64,000 nt of DNA from Cliona cf. orientalis. Taxonomy: Eukaryota; Porifera; Demospongiae; Clionaida; Clionaidae. The position numbers and the translations under genes were made by a program. This document shows positions 1 through 18,017 of the stretch, piece by piece (within the stretch, counting starts at the first letter, position 1; each line of letters opens with the position of its first letter). The DNA is taken from NCBI GenBank assembly GCA_963930775.1, contig OZ005700.1:8256609-8320608 (forward strand), read 5' to 3'. Below the pieces are notes generated by a model that was given only the letters and a program-made list of their open reading frames with translations, made no database searches and was not told the origin of the DNA.

Positions 1-700
1 CTATTTTATCAAGTATAGAAAATAGAGCTACTGTAGCTAGAAAGCCCTGTATCTCACAATCTGTGCAGGCCCTTAAATAATCCTTACCTTCCTCCTTCCC
101 TCTCACCTCCCTTCTTCTAAATATCATCCCTCCCTCCCTCCCTCTTCCTTTCAGGCTGCTGGACCTATATATGCTAGCTAGGACTATGTGTCTCTCTATA
201 TCCCATCAGCCAGTTTGCTGTGAATAACTCAGTTGTTAAGTACATCACCCTGTAGTGTAGGAGGGGTGGGTACCTTGTCTTTGTAAGGGTGAGGTACTAG
301 CAATTCATGTTCCATGGCTTGTAGTTGAACAGTTAGTTGTAGTTTCAGTGCTGGGCTGAGTCTTATGACTGGAAGTGGTACATACTCTAAGTAGCCACAT
401 TAGCTTCTTGGCATAGTTCCTGGAGACAGGTCCACTATACAAGGCTAGGAGTGTGTGTGTGAGTACCTAGGGTACCAGGATTCATAATTAGATTCATAGA
501 CTTGGGTGGCACCTTTCCCTGGGCCACTGTTTATACCAAGCCTATCTACAAGTAGGGATAAATTAACTTGTGAGCATCCTGCTGTGTGCTTTCCCTCTCT
601 CTCTCTCTCTCTCCATGTGCTACATCATTCAATTATCCATATCTTTACATGTATACAGGTTTGCTCTAGCATAGAGGATAGTGGCCCGCAGTTATCAGTG
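1..700. other. 5' flank of TAPP-like gene, no gene seen
   Basis: No coding exon was recognised. The stretch holds short pyrimidine-rich tracts, including TCCC repeats near 126-150 and CT repeats near 595-613. An acceptor-like TATACAG ends at about 658, so the first coding exon may lie in an exon preceded by a 5'UTR intron. No promoter motif stands out. Confidence 0.4.
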
Positions 701-2692
701 ATGCCACTGTTGGACGGTGATGACCGTGTGGTGGGGTACGCCTTAATGGAGTCTCGGGAGACGGGTAACTATATGCGATGCTACCTTGTCTGTGACTTCA
801 GCACACATAAGCTACGCATGTACCCAGAGGAGGCGGAGTTTGACCCCGACCTCTCTAAATACGCCCCGTTTGCAGAAGTCAACTCCCAATACATCACTAA
901 GGTGAGTACATGTATTGATGTCTACGAGACTCCCTGTCATTCATGGTGCTTGGCTAGTAAGCAGTAGCCTTACTATATGTCTAAACATCAATTGTTCATT
1001 ACTGCACAGGTTGGCGCGGCTTCGGCAAGACCAAGAGTACTCAATTGTCTAGGTGAGTTGTATGGCTACATAATGTGCATACAGGCATATAGCTATAGCT
1101 GCTTGTCTAGGCTTTGTGGACACATAGGTCTGGGCCAGAGTGGGCTCATTCCCGAATCTAGACCTAGCAGTATGCATGTGTGTACGTACAAAAGAACTGG
1201 GAATGGGGTATGGGAATGAGATCTGGACTAGTATGCTAGTACTGATCCAAATTATTGTATTTTCAGAGATTGTGACAACCACTGGATCATATTTCGTGTC
1301 ATTTGACTCGGCAGAAGAGAGGGACGGCTGGATAGAGTCCATAAGAAAAGCATCGGTGAGATAAATGAACCACCTAGTTGAGGAAATACTATTCACTGCA
1401 TACTGTACTACCACATGCTGTGGTTTCAATTTGCATGCATGTGTGTGTGTGTGTATGTGAGAGAGAGAGATTTAGGAGGGAGGTAGGGAGGGGAGAGAGA
1501 GAGAGAGAGAGAGAGATTCATTCTCTGTTCCTCCTCCCCTTTCAGATGAGACAGGCAACAGCAAAGCAGGTTGCATCGGTTCAGAAACAGCAGCAGGACG
1601 TAGGATACAAGACCAAAGTTGTCGGTGGAGTGGTGCACAGAGTACCCATAAAGGGGGTAAGGTGCCACCCATACTGATCTTATTGGAATGACTGACTTTT
1701 CTCTCTCCCTCTCTCTCCCCTCCCTCTTTCTCTCCCTCCCTCTCTCTCCCCCTCTCTCTCTTCTCCCTCTCCTGTTTCTCTCTCCTCCTTCCTCTCTCCA
1801 CCCAGTTAACTGATGGTACAGAGAATGGTGATGGTAAGGTTCATGGTGGTGGGGAGGATGGAGCCGCAGGTGGCGCTGCTGGAGCAGGCATTCCCGACGG
1901 CTATCGAAGAAAAACCAGAGGATTCCCAAGAATTTTCAAAGCAGGCTGGGGAATCAAGCTTGGAGCTGTGGTGAGTAGGATAATAAGACAGATGATCGCT
2001 GTGCATTATAATTTTTATCTTTTCTCCATGATTTTGTTTCAATGTCTCTAATAGATGAAGAACTGGAAGAGAAGATTCTTTGTGCTAACAGAAATCTCTC
2101 TCGGCTACTATAAGACAATAGAGGTGGGCATTAATTTTATTACATATTAGTCATGCATTGTAGAAGCTAAGGAGTGGGAGGAGGAGGGGAAGATTATGCA
2201 GATCATATCACTAGTCATAGCTGGTAGTGATGATAAGTCAGGCCATAGATTATAGAGCTAAGTTAAGCCACCATCCTGCAGTCCAGTGTGTATTAGATTA
2301 GGTAAAGTATCATTTCGATTCTGAGCTCTACTGGTAGCTTTGTACGATGTCATGCACATACCATTGTCGCACAGGAGGCGGAGCCTATCAAGGCTATCCC
2401 AGTATCAGAGATCACAGGTGTATCAGTGAGTAGTGGAGGTGGTGGCAACAAAGAGTAAGTACAGCCATTATACAGTGTTGTGGCCCTTGACTTATGTAAT
2501 TTTACTTGTGCAGAGCCACTGGACGTGATAATCTCTTTGAAGTGGTGACTCCCAGCAGAACGTTCTTTGTCCAGGTGGACACCAAGGACGACATGAAGGA
2601 CTGGGTGGCCATCTTCCAACAACTGCTCCACACAGTAAAACCACTCAGCTCACCTCCAGCTGTTGTAAGTGGCAATAATATTAATGATTATG

Positions 2693-2769
<77 letters not shown>

Positions 2770-2898
2770 AGGGAGGGAGGGAGGGAGAGACTGATATCAG
2801 TGAGGCAGTGTATGTAAATACGCTTGATGTACCCAATCTTTTTCCCTTCTCAGCTCTCCTCAGACAGTGACGATGATCTGAAGGCAACTCGAGTCTGA
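701..2898 (+). CDS. TAPP/PLEKHA1-2-like tandem PH-domain adaptor
   Basis: Predicted 317-residue protein from nine coding exons: 701-901, 1010-1052, 1267-1355, 1546-1656, 1806-1970, 2055-2123, 2375-2454, 2514-2664 and 2854-2898. All junctions have GT..AG ends and keep phase. The N-terminal PH domain starts MPLLDGDDRVVGY, like the vertebrate TAPP start, which decides the ATG. The second PH domain carries the lipid-binding stretch GAVMKNWKRRFF, followed by RDNLFEVVTPSRTFFVQ, very close to TAPP1. In that family the C-terminal PH domain binds PI(3,4)P2 at the plasma membrane downstream of PI3-kinase. A Gly/Ala-rich linker separates the domains. The protein ends in ATRV, which fits a class I PDZ ligand; TAPP proteins are known to bind PDZ proteins by their C terminus. 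Lipid specificity is inferred. Confidence 0.88.
2694..2787. repeat. (GA)n then (GGGA)n microsatellite in TAPP intron
   Basis: An almost pure GA run with one GAAAGA interruption is followed by GGGA units. It lies in the last intron of the tandem-PH gene. Confidence 0.95.
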
Positions 2899-3105
2899 GC
2901 TGATTAATTTCTTTATTGCACTTTTATCTCTTTCAATTTTCCAATGGTGATTTTATTGTTATTGTTAATCGCTTATTCCAAAACAGTTATACTAGCCACA
3001 AGCAAGCCAGCTAGAGCACCAGCAACAGCAAAACACTTCACAACAGCAGCCATTTTTGATTTCTTTTTTGTTGTCAATACATTGTTGTCACTATAGCACA
3101 TTTTC

Positions 3106-3111
3106 AATAAA
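3106..3111 (+). promoter_or_regulatory. Probable polyadenylation signal of TAPP-like gene
   Basis: AATAAA lies about 208 bp after the stop codon of the tandem-PH gene, in an AT-rich 3' flank. Assignment is by position only. Confidence 0.5.
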
Positions 3112-3647
3112 AAATTTTAGCCTTGATCTCTTTCATCCCTCACTCACTCTCAATCTCTTTTTTGGTGATCTCTGTTTCGATCTGATTATATATTGTGCAC
3201 ATCTTTAACCTCTGATCTCATCAAAGTTATAATGATCAATAGTATTATTATAACATTAACCTAGCTATAATTGGGGCGAGCCTGAGTGAGCCCCACATAA
3301 ACGGGTATGAACTGCGTGAATGAGATAGATACAAGTATAAAAATTTAAGGATGAAGTATATAGGGATGGCGGGATCAAAAAGTACATAAACAAGATTTGT
3401 AGGGATAATTACATCCACTATACATCCCTATGCTTGCTTTTTCTTGATTGCTTCATATTTATAATATACTATGTTTATAATAATTATAGTTGGAATGTGA
3501 ACTGTAGTTACGAGCACATGTATTAATTAAAATGTGCATTTTCCGAAAAACAAATTATTTATAATATACCTGAGTGCATAAAAAATGGTCATAACTCCAC
3601 TTGTGATCAATATGAAACTTGTATTCAGCACACATAGGGATATGATA

Positions 3648-3760
3648 CTTGTAATGGAAGGGAAAAAATAGTCCCAATCATCCCTCAGTGTCACCCCAGG
3701 CCGAGTCACTGCAGCTTCGGTGATCTGTACTGAGTGACACTGCGGACATGACCCCTAAGT
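3648..3760. repeat. Dispersed repeat, copy A
   Basis: Begins TGTAATGGAAG followed by an A-rich run, then TAGTCCCAATCATCCCTC, a CCGAGTC..GCAGCTTCGGTGAT core and a GAGTGACACTGCGG segment. The same order recurs about 265 bp further on. No terminal inverted repeats or tRNA-like promoter boxes were recognised. Confidence 0.6.
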
Positions 3761-3915
3761 CATTCACCCCTGGCTGATCTGATGTATAAGCATGCCTTTG
3801 AAAGAAATCTTATGACTTTCGCAGAGGCTTGCCTTGCACAGATGATTTTCTACTAGTCAGTAAGAGTGCTTGCTGTCTTACATGTATGCCATAGAGGAAA
3901 AAAAAACAACAAAAA

Positions 3916-4080
3916 TGTAATGGAAGAAAAAAAAAATAGTCCCAATCATCCCTCCCCTCGGGCCGAGTCGCCGCAGCTTCGGTGATCCGTTTTGGAGTGA
4001 CACTGCGGGCATTACCGCAGGCATGCTTCCAGGGATGGGGGATATTCAAGGGAGGAACCTGGGCGACCCCTAAGCCATAT
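3916..4080. repeat. Dispersed repeat, copy B
   Basis: Second copy in direct orientation. It shares TAGTCCCAATCATCCCTC, the CCGAGTC..GCAGCTTCGGTGAT core and GAGTGACACTGCGG with copy A. It has about 75 extra bases before a shared GACCCCTAAG segment. Class unknown. Confidence 0.6.
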
Positions 4081-4782
4081 ATGCCCAGGACCATGTGCAG
4101 TTTTCAGCTGCAGCGCAGGTGCCAGAGGGGGTACCCCTGACACCGTCTAGCCCCTCCCGGAAAATGCTATTTATTGAGCTGGGACTGGGGGTAGCAAAAT
4201 GCGTATGGTTTTCACGTTGGAATGTATAACGTAATTAAGAGCTATGAATATCATTAACTCTGTTTACTTGTTTAACTCTTGACCTTCTGGTCCTATGTAC
4301 ACATTGTGCTGTATGTTCGGCTTCGTACTTGTAAAGTATTTTTGTGCTTGACTGCGTCTACATTGTATTCACTATTATTGTTATTATTATTAAAAAAAAA
4401 AAAAAATTAACTCTACACCGCGGCGCGCGCCAAAGTGTATCTCAGCAACGGAAAGAGCTATGGAGCTGGAACAAAAACCAAAATGTAACTCTTGAGCAGA
4501 TGAATGGTTCTGAACAATATAATAAATACATACCAAACTTCTTCAAAGCATGTTATAATATATTATACCAATAATTATTAACTTTTAATGCATAATAGTT
4601 GGAGCAGTGTAGAAATTATTATTACACAAAATTTGTTTCATTACTCAATTTCAGCAGTAATGAATAAGCCATCATAAAATTCATTATGATGGATGTGGTT
4701 AATTAAATTTTAATGATAATAAGTCCAGTTTAAGTTATAATAATATCCCAAGAGTTTCTAAATTTTAGTGCAAACTTTTTAA

Positions 4783-10456
<5,674 letters not shown>

Positions 10457-10749
10457 GGTAGTTTAAAACACCGCCACCACCTAGTCTCTCTCTCGTCTTC
10501 TTACTGTGTATTTTTTACTACGGTAGTCTTTCCAGGGATAAAACTTGCATTGGTGTTGATCGATTGCAAGCTCTGCAAATAATTAAAATGTGGGCGGCCG
10601 AGCCCGCCGCGCGCGCGCCACCGGAATTTATAGTCATGCGATTGATCACGTGTGAAGCATGTGATTTTTTTTAATATGTCGCCTAGGGGATTCCCCAATT
10701 TCCACTTTTATCAGGATCACACCCATCTGTCTGATCATAGCAATCCAAG
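10457..10749. promoter_or_regulatory. Putative bidirectional promoter (J/TPR/RRM gene and DUSP11-like)
   Basis: Only 293 bp separate two divergent start codons. The middle (about 10590-10625) is unusually GC-rich for this window, with GGGCGGCCGAGCCCGCC followed by CGCGCGCGCC. No TATA box was seen. Shared use is inferred. Confidence 0.55.
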
Positions 10750-12727
10750 ATGCACGTTCCCGAGGGGTGAGTTGCCAGCGCAGCTTGAAAGTTTATTATC
10801 TTACTCTGATGTTCTATGACAGTTGGTTCAAATATTCTCGGTATGGTACTCCCATTGGGGAGACGAGGATCATCGCTGTCAAGACTCCGCTGAAGCAGGT
10901 ATAGCTACCCATCTGTTCTCTGCTCCTAAGACCTAGATCCCTGTGATCAACTAATCTAACTAGGAGTCGTTGTTATAATTAATTTTGTGTAGGCCTTCAA
11001 CAATGGTAGATCTCGAGGGAAAGTGCTGTCTCAGCATTTGGATGAGAGGGGAGGAGTCCCCACAGAAGAGGAGTGAGTCAAAGCACGAGCATGGTGCCAG
11101 CAATTTCCAGCAATATTAAATTTTAATAAATAACCAGGTTCACTCCAACTCAGCTGGTGGAGCAGTTGAAGGCAGGTGGTTGGAACTTGAGAGCTGTGAT
11201 TGATCTGACATTCACCTCAAGATACTATAACCCCAAGGTAAACAGGATATTACATAGCAAATTTTATACAATATTATGCATGACTGCTCTATAACAGGAG
11301 CTTGAGGATCTAGGGGTACAGTATTCAAAAGTATTCTGTCCGGGACGTGAAATACCTAATGATGAAGTCTATTTGGAGTAAGTTGTCACAGTGACATGAC
11401 ATAGTCACGTTATTGCTGTGTCAACTATTCCCTTGTGTTATTGTAGCTTTGCCACATCACTGTCCAAGTACCTCGAGTCCTGTTGTGAAAACGGTGATGT
11501 AGTGGCTGTCCACTGTACTCATGGGCTCAATAGGACTGGCTACCTAGTGTGTAGGTAAGTCACATAATATCAGACTATTATAGTGCTATATACAATGTCA
11601 GTTTGTCTCATCTCACATACCTGACAGATATCTAATTGATAAACAGCAATTCTCGGCAGAAGATGCAATACAAGGTAGAGTAGGGGCATTATAATTATTA
11701 TGAGTATGATAGTGACTTATTGTAATGCTGTTTTTATCCAGCTTTCAATAGAGCACGAGGTTATGATATTGAGAGAGAGAACTATCTTCAGCATCTGAGA
11801 GATGGGTAAGCAAACTTTTGACAAAATCTATGATATATCTATCTCAGGCGCTACAGTAACTATTGTTATTAGTTCACAGTTAATTACCCAAGTCAGTCTA
11901 ATCTCTGCTGCAGGTGTCCCCCTCTTCCTCCTCCACAGAATCCCCCTCGTCAATTCCAGAGAAGGGGAGACCAACAACAGCAGCAACATTATCATCACAG
12001 GGACATCCCTCACTCCAGCAGACAACCACGACACTATGATCAGTATAGACCGCCACCACCTCACCGTCAGTTCCAGAGAGGAAGATGGAGGCAGGATTGG
12101 CAAGAACAAGGACAATCAGAAGATCAGTCCTCTGAGACGAGAGGTCGTAAAAGAAAGAAAAAAGACCATCGTGGGAAGAGACGGTCTTCTCGCGAACCCC
12201 AACCAAGTCCAGGCCCTGTTCCACTTTTCCCTGAACATAATGGTCAGTGCCCTTCTGCTCAGGGTCCAACTCCCATTCCCCTATTCCCAGGTCGAGATCC
12301 GATACCACCTTCGTATGATCAGGGCAGTGATTATCATGGACAGGATTCCTCTAGAAGGAGTGAAAGAGCAAATTCAAAGCATCGAAGGAAAGATAAGGGA
12401 CGTCACAAGAGAAAGCAACGTCCGTATGAATCCTCTACATCCTTACCATCCAGGACAGGATCAGGCTCGAGGGAAAAAGACCCGGGTAGCTTCACAAATG
12501 ATGCCAGCCATCGACCTAGCTATGAAAGTGACTGTATGGAACCAGAAGGGTTAAGTAGTGGAAGTCCTTGGGTGCAAGCTCACAGCAGAGGGAGAGGTCG
12601 ATGGGAAGGAGAGGAAGGACATCATTCGACGATGGAAATGGATCAATCACCAGGTGATTGGAGTCATCATGATCCTTGGAGTGGTTGGGGGAATGATGGT
12701 GGATCATACTGTGGTGGTTCTCATTAA
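10750..12727 (+). CDS. DUSP11/PIR1-like RNA 5'-triphosphatase
   Basis: Cys-based phosphatase of the DUSP11 (PIR1) family, which removes phosphates from RNA 5' ends. The signature HCTHGLNRTGYLVCRYLID matches DUSP11, with catalytic Cys and P-loop Arg present (H-C-x5-R). Upstream exons give RYGTPIGETRIIAVKTPL and AVIDLTFTSRYYNPK, also typical. Eight or more exons join in phase. The first is 10750-10766 and the last starts at 11914. The head is about 190 residues, followed by a long tail of about 270 residues rich in Arg, Pro, Gln and Ser, with a basic GRKRKKKDHRGKRR run that could be a nuclear signal. The tail ends in a Gly/Trp/Ser-rich stretch. The start ATG is the first in frame and gives the short exon MHVPEG. 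Nuclear RNA processing is inferred from the family. Confidence 0.87.
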
Positions 12728-12943
12728 TTTTAAGAGCTGATACATACCATTGGCATCCTAAATAGTTTGACGACATTAACAGACATGCAGGCATCGAATC
12801 TTATGGTTATTTTGTATTCTATTTCACCTTTTTTGCATCTTATTCCACTATTATTGCACTCAGTAATGTTCATTTTTGTGACTAGTTAACTAATTATCAC
12901 CTATGTTAAGCAAATTATTCATGTATAATAGGAAAAGGTCGTC

Positions 12944-15197
12944 TCATGTCACTTGTCTATCTGCATGGGATTTTGTATCCAGCAATCCTTGTATTAGTTG
13001 CATAATATCTCTAATATACTCCTGCTTGTTTCTCTCAATCAGCAGCTCCTCCATGCAGTCCATGACAGTGTGATCTTCAGCCATGCTGTACTTGTTATGG
13101 AACAGCGGAGGTCTAATAGAGCGGCCCAGTGGATCAGTGCTGTACTTGAGGCGGTGGAGATCTCCACTGGAAACAATGCACACACGGTGAATGTTTGACC
13201 CACTGCAGTGTGCCTTTGATCCCTTCCCTATCTCCTCCCATGATAGCCAGATAGTGTCTGATATATATACTCGGGCATAATCAGATTCTGTTCCTGTATT
13301 CATATTTTTGACACAGTGCACATTAATTTTCGTCTATGACATCATAGCTTACAATTCCAAGACTAGAACACTGGACTATTGGAATTGATCCTTACTTATA
13401 ATATTCCGATAGACATATTTTTGCGAGGCATATATATATTATTATTATGTGATCTGTTATGAGAAAAGACCATTAATAATTATTTGTAATGTAGTAGTGG
13501 TAATAATAATATTATGTGACCAGCTATGAGGGACCATTTGGGAGTTTTTTTTGTTTTGTTTTTTTTGTTCATAGTATATAGCTTGTTGCATGTATGGTTT
13601 TCATGTAGACAATCTGCTCTGTTTGTGCCGGTACAACCATAGGCTGTAGCTAATACATGTGGACATGCAGGTTTTTTAAACATACCGGTACCTAGTATAT
13701 ATAGCATTACTAACATACCACCTGCCAGAACTACAAGATTTGTAATTTATAGTATGAATGGCATTAATTTTGTGGCTGTCTGTAGGCTGGCTACAACCAT
13801 AGGCTAGCTAGTCTTCATGTACATGTACTGTAAAGCTATCCTATAGTCCAACCAAAATTAATACAGCTGAAGTTACAATAGGAAATTTATTTGGAAATTC
13901 TACGGTCTGAGCAAATTTCTGATGACCAACATGCAGATCTAGACTAGCGTCAACTAGGTAGGGCCTAAGCCTTAGCACCCGTTATGTATAATATAAGATG
14001 TGTAGATGTGTGTTGTAGCCACCCCCTTCCTTCAGGCTCAGACTTACTATTGATCCATGTGTGTAGCAGTGTGCCATAGAATGCCTCCTCTGGACTTCTG
14101 ATGGGCTTCACAAACTCATACAGTGCTCGGGCTTCAGTACTGTGTGTAACAAATTCAGTAAACTCTGGGGTCAGGGAAAAGTAAGCCATCGTCTTAAACA
14201 ACTTCATTCCATGTGGAACAGGTTTGCTCTGAAATCCACCAGTAAACTTACACACGTCTTTCGTTGAATCAATGCTTGTAAGATGGAGTTTTTGTGCGTA
14301 GTCTTGAGAGCTAAATTTACTTGTATAAACAACGGGACGCCCCTCCATTCCCTTGAGGAAACGAACCATCTCCCTGTTGGTACGTAGTGGAAGCTCTTTT
14401 CCACACAGGGTTGTCACATATTTCCATCGAAATGTTCTTTGTAATTTCAAGAGTGCTGACATACAGCTCAGTTGAGCATCAAGTATGGGGTAACAGCCAT
14501 AAACCACGTTCACAGTCTTCTCAGGAATGATCACATTCCGTAGACATTTGGCTAAAGTATTGATCACCTTCTTAACCTCATTATTTGATTTCTGATCGTA
14601 GTGGATACAGTAGACGTTGTGAGATCGATAGATATACTTCAGAAAGCGAACGATCTGTTGAGGATCAGAGTGAATATTGATGGAGAAGGCTAAAGGAAAG
14701 GAACGCTCTTCGTCAGAAGTATAAAAATTTCCCTCAAATTCTGTTCTGATCTCTTCACAATCCTCAGAATTAAGAAACAGGTTTGCAAATTTCTGATCAT
14801 ATTCAGAGGAGTTCCAATTCCGATTTGCTTCGGTGACCCTACTGATTTCAGTCTGATTAATACCAGTGAACAAGGCTGCACAATTTCTAGAAATTTCAGG
14901 CTCTAAAAGTGTTACCACTCCCTGCTTCCACGACTTGAACACCTGTAAGTCAATACTGTACATATAATTTTCAGTAGACTGTAATTCTTGGTCAGTGTTT
15001 GCGGAGGCATTAATTATTGTCGAGGTTGCCAGGGTCAGTCCCCGTGTTGTGCCTTCAATCGGTTCATTTGCTGTCGTCGAGTGAGTCGAATAGCTTCGCT
15101 GTACAAACCAATAAACTAAAGAGATCAAGGATACGGCTGAAAATGCCTGAAACAGCAGGAATAGTGAGAACAATGAGCGAAATCCTATCTTTTCCAT
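12944..15197 (-). CDS. Core-2/I-branching beta-1,6-GlcNAc-transferase-like, copy A
   Basis: Two exons (14048-15197 and 12944-13293) with a phase-1 intron give 499 residues. It is a type II membrane protein with an N-terminal hydrophobic anchor (SLFSLFLLFQAFSAVSLISL) and a Golgi-lumen catalytic domain. Glycosyltransferase family 14 features: FPLAFSINIH, VYCIHYDQKS, WKYVTTLCGKELPL, AYFSLTPEF and RSPEEAFYGTL; the Glu in the last fits the catalytic Glu of GCNT1. The second exon carries WLSWEEIGKGSKAHC and VCIVSSGDLHRL, matching the GCNT1 C-terminal part. Family members add branching GlcNAc to O-glycans. If translation read through the first exon's donor it would add about 25 unrelated residues. 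A paralogue lies just upstream on the same strand. Confidence 0.85.
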
Positions 15198-15834
15198 CGA
15201 AAACTATTGCCGAGGACGGTCCACGAAACATATAGAAATATGTATAAACTTGAGCAGGATAGTTTAATACGATAGCATATCACCAAGAGCAGACGTACTG
15301 CACCGCAAAAGAAATTTAAATCGCAGCAATAGTGAGAAAATCACACTTTTACATTTATAACACCATGGCCCATGGCCACTGCCTATCTGGTGCTGGATCT
15401 GCGCATGCGCCAACTCACCCACACAACCGAACTTCACTAAGGTAATGTCCCTATCACTAGATAAAAACTCAAATTTCATGCATGTAGGAAATACGTAGGA
15501 TAGGGCAAAATTTTCTACACATTTCATTTATTTAAAAAAAAACTCTGCCCTATCCTGTGCCAAACATGTGTTGGAAAGCTCGAGTTTTGGTAAGCATGAC
15601 ATAAAGGAAATCTTACTTTTGGTCCAGTGTATTATGAGTCACTTAAGCAAGTGATATGCCACATATGTAATAGGGAGGTTATTTTTTGTGGTTAAATTTT
15701 TTATGGACTTCCCAATGTGTCTATTACATCGGGTACGAATGAGATCTCCCCTATTAAAAGATGTGATTTTTAAAAAATTATCTTGTCAGCACTATTACTG
15801 GAGGTATTAAGCTTACTCCAATTATTAAAGGTCA
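15198..15834. other. Spacer between the two GlcNAc-transferase genes
   Basis: Holds the upstream region of copy A and the 3' flank of copy B. It is AT-rich, with no credible exon or TATA box recognised. Confidence 0.4.
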
Positions 15835-17664
15835 TTAAAACCTAGTAGTTCTATCCAGCAACTCTTTCCTAGCAACTAAATTCTGCGTGTCTCTATCTCT
15901 AATATACTCCTGCTTGTTTCTCTCAATCAGCAGCTCCTCCATGCAATCCATGACAGTGTGGTCTTCAGCCATATTGTACTTGTTATGGAACAGCGGAGGT
16001 CTAACGGAGCCCAGTGGATCAGTGCTGTACTTGAGGCGGTGGAGATCTCCACTGGAAATGATGCACACACGGTGAATGTTTGACCCACTGCAGTGTGCCT
16101 TTGATCCCTTCCATATCTCCCCCCATGATAGCCAGATGGTGCCCGATACAGTAACATTAAGGCGATCCTGCATCTGTGACAGGCTTGCATTGTCAGATTC
16201 TGTTCCTGTATGCAATAATAATAATGAATAAGAGGGGGATCTCCCCTTCTTCCCCTTTCTCCCTAGCCCTTTTCCCTCTTTCTCTCACTTTACCTGGCAA
16301 ACTTCTGTTTGCTATCACATGGAAGCTTATGAGATGCTGAAACTGAAAATTTTCTATATTTTAGTAAACAGCAACTGCTGCATGTTCTATCGGGTATATA
16401 ACAGGTGCCTCGTATACACTACCGATGCAAAGGGGCTATTCCTTCCATTCACGGTTATCTTTATAACATTCATTGATATAATATATCCACAGAGAGAGGG
16501 AGAGGAGTTTTTGTACACACTAATTATGTTAAATAAAGAAAGGAGAGCCTAGAGAGAGCGTGGGTAACTCCGATCAGCAGGCTCAGACTTACTATTGATC
16601 CATGCATGCAGTAGTGTGCCGTAGAATGCCTCCTCTGGACTTCTGATGGGCTTCACAAACTCATACAGTGCTCTGGCTTTAGTACTGTGTGTAACAAAGT
16701 CAGTAAACTCTGGGGTCAGGGAAAAGTAAGCCATCGTCTTAAGCAATTTCATGCCATAAGGAACAGGAGCGGTCTGAAGTTCATTAGTAGATTTGCAACT
16801 GTTTGTTTTTGGATCGATTCTTGTCCTATGAAACTTGTATGAGTAGTCTTCAGAGCTAAATTCGCTAGTATGGATAACAGGATGCCCCTCCATTCCCTTG
16901 AAGAAACTAACCATCTCCCTGTTGGTACGTAGTGGAAGCTCTTTTCCACATAGAGTGGTCACATATTTCCATCGGAATTTTCTTCGTAATTTCAACAGGG
17001 CTGACATACAGCTCAGTTGAGCATCCAATATTGGATGACAGCCCCATGATATGCTCAGGAGCCTCCTAGGAATGAACACATTATGTAGACATTTGTTTAA
17101 AGTGCTGAACACTCTCTTGACCTCACTGCTTGATTTCTGATCGTAGTGGATACAATAGACATTATGAGGTCGGTAGATGGCTTTTAGAAAGCGAACAATC
17201 TGTTGTGGACCAGAGTGAATATTGATGGAGAAGGCTAAAGGAAAGGAAAGTTCTTCGTCAGAAGTATAAAAATTTCTATCAAACTCTGTTCTGATTTCTT
17301 CGCAGCCTTCAGAATCAAGAAATAGATTTGCAAATTTCAGATCATACTCAGAGGAATTCCAATTCCGATTTGCTTCGGTGACCCTACTGATTTCAGTCTG
17401 ATTAGTACCAGTGAACAAGGCTGCACAATTTCTAGGAATTTCAGGCTCTAAACGTGTTACCACTCCCTGCTTCCACGACTTGAAGAGCTGTAAGTCAATT
17501 TCTGAATGAGGGGGGCGGGTCTGTTGCAGTACTGTCTTTTGAAATAGATCACTTACTTGTGTTGAACGAAATGAACAGCTTTGCTGTATAAACCAACAAA
17601 TTGCGATTAATAAAAATAAGGTTGAAATTATCTCGAACAGCAGAAACAACGAACGAGGTTTCAT
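15835..17664 (-). CDS. Core-2/I-branching beta-1,6-GlcNAc-transferase-like, copy B
   Basis: Tandem paralogue of copy A with the same two-exon plan (16593-17664 and 15835-16205) and the same phase-1 intron position, giving 480 residues. The frame is open to an ATG at 17736, but alignment to copy A's anchor (RSLF.LLF) favours the ATG at 17664 (MKPRSLFLLFEI). Motifs retained: FPLAFSINIH, VYCIHYDQKS, WKYVTTLCGKELPL and RSPEEAFYGTL with the candidate catalytic Glu; exon 2 has WLSWGEIWKGSKAHC and CIISSGDLHRL. It differs most from copy A in the stem, in the segment after KELPL, and at the C terminus. Expected to be a Golgi type II enzyme; acceptor specificity cannot be told from sequence. Confidence 0.84.
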
Positions 17665-18017
17665 CTCTGATCGGCATGTCAGGGCAGCATCCATACGGTA
17701 AAGGGTCGTCAACGTTTGTTTGGCAATAACGTGCATAGTAACCGTAATGAATTCATTATGATTCTGTGTAAATAATTATGTATACACTACAACATAAAGT
17801 AATTATAACACAAAAACAATAATTATTATTATGGCAACGTTAAAATTATATTATGGCTGAGAGATGAATACTGCAATGATGTTCTTGAATGACAAAAAAT
17901 TAATGTGCATACACAAAAATTTCAGAATAAATTTACAATAGTAACAATAATAATGATTATAATGACAATGGTGAGCACCCTGTAATAATGATAGTTAATG
18001 ACTAGAGAGAGTTGAGT

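Larger units (their letters stand above)
2899..4782. other. Gene-free stretch between convergent TAPP-like and J/TPR/RRM genes
   Basis: Both flanking genes end here. It holds the 3' flank of the tandem-PH gene, a diverged repeat pair (listed separately), an A-rich run near 4391-4405 and AT-rich sequence. Short open frames exist but none resembles a known protein or has splice support. Confidence 0.5.

Noticed and set aside
1426-1929. 167-codon minus-strand frame over the TAPP-like gene
   Set aside because: It is antisense to verified exons and pyrimidine-rich introns and is low in complexity.
3290-3311. GGGGCGAG..TGAGCCCC hairpin as a possible terminator or structured RNA
   Set aside because: Short and isolated, far from gene ends, no supporting features.
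15887-16075. Small open frames on the plus strand in the GlcNAc-transferase second exons
   Set aside because: Shadows of the real minus-strand exon; similarity between copies follows from the duplication.
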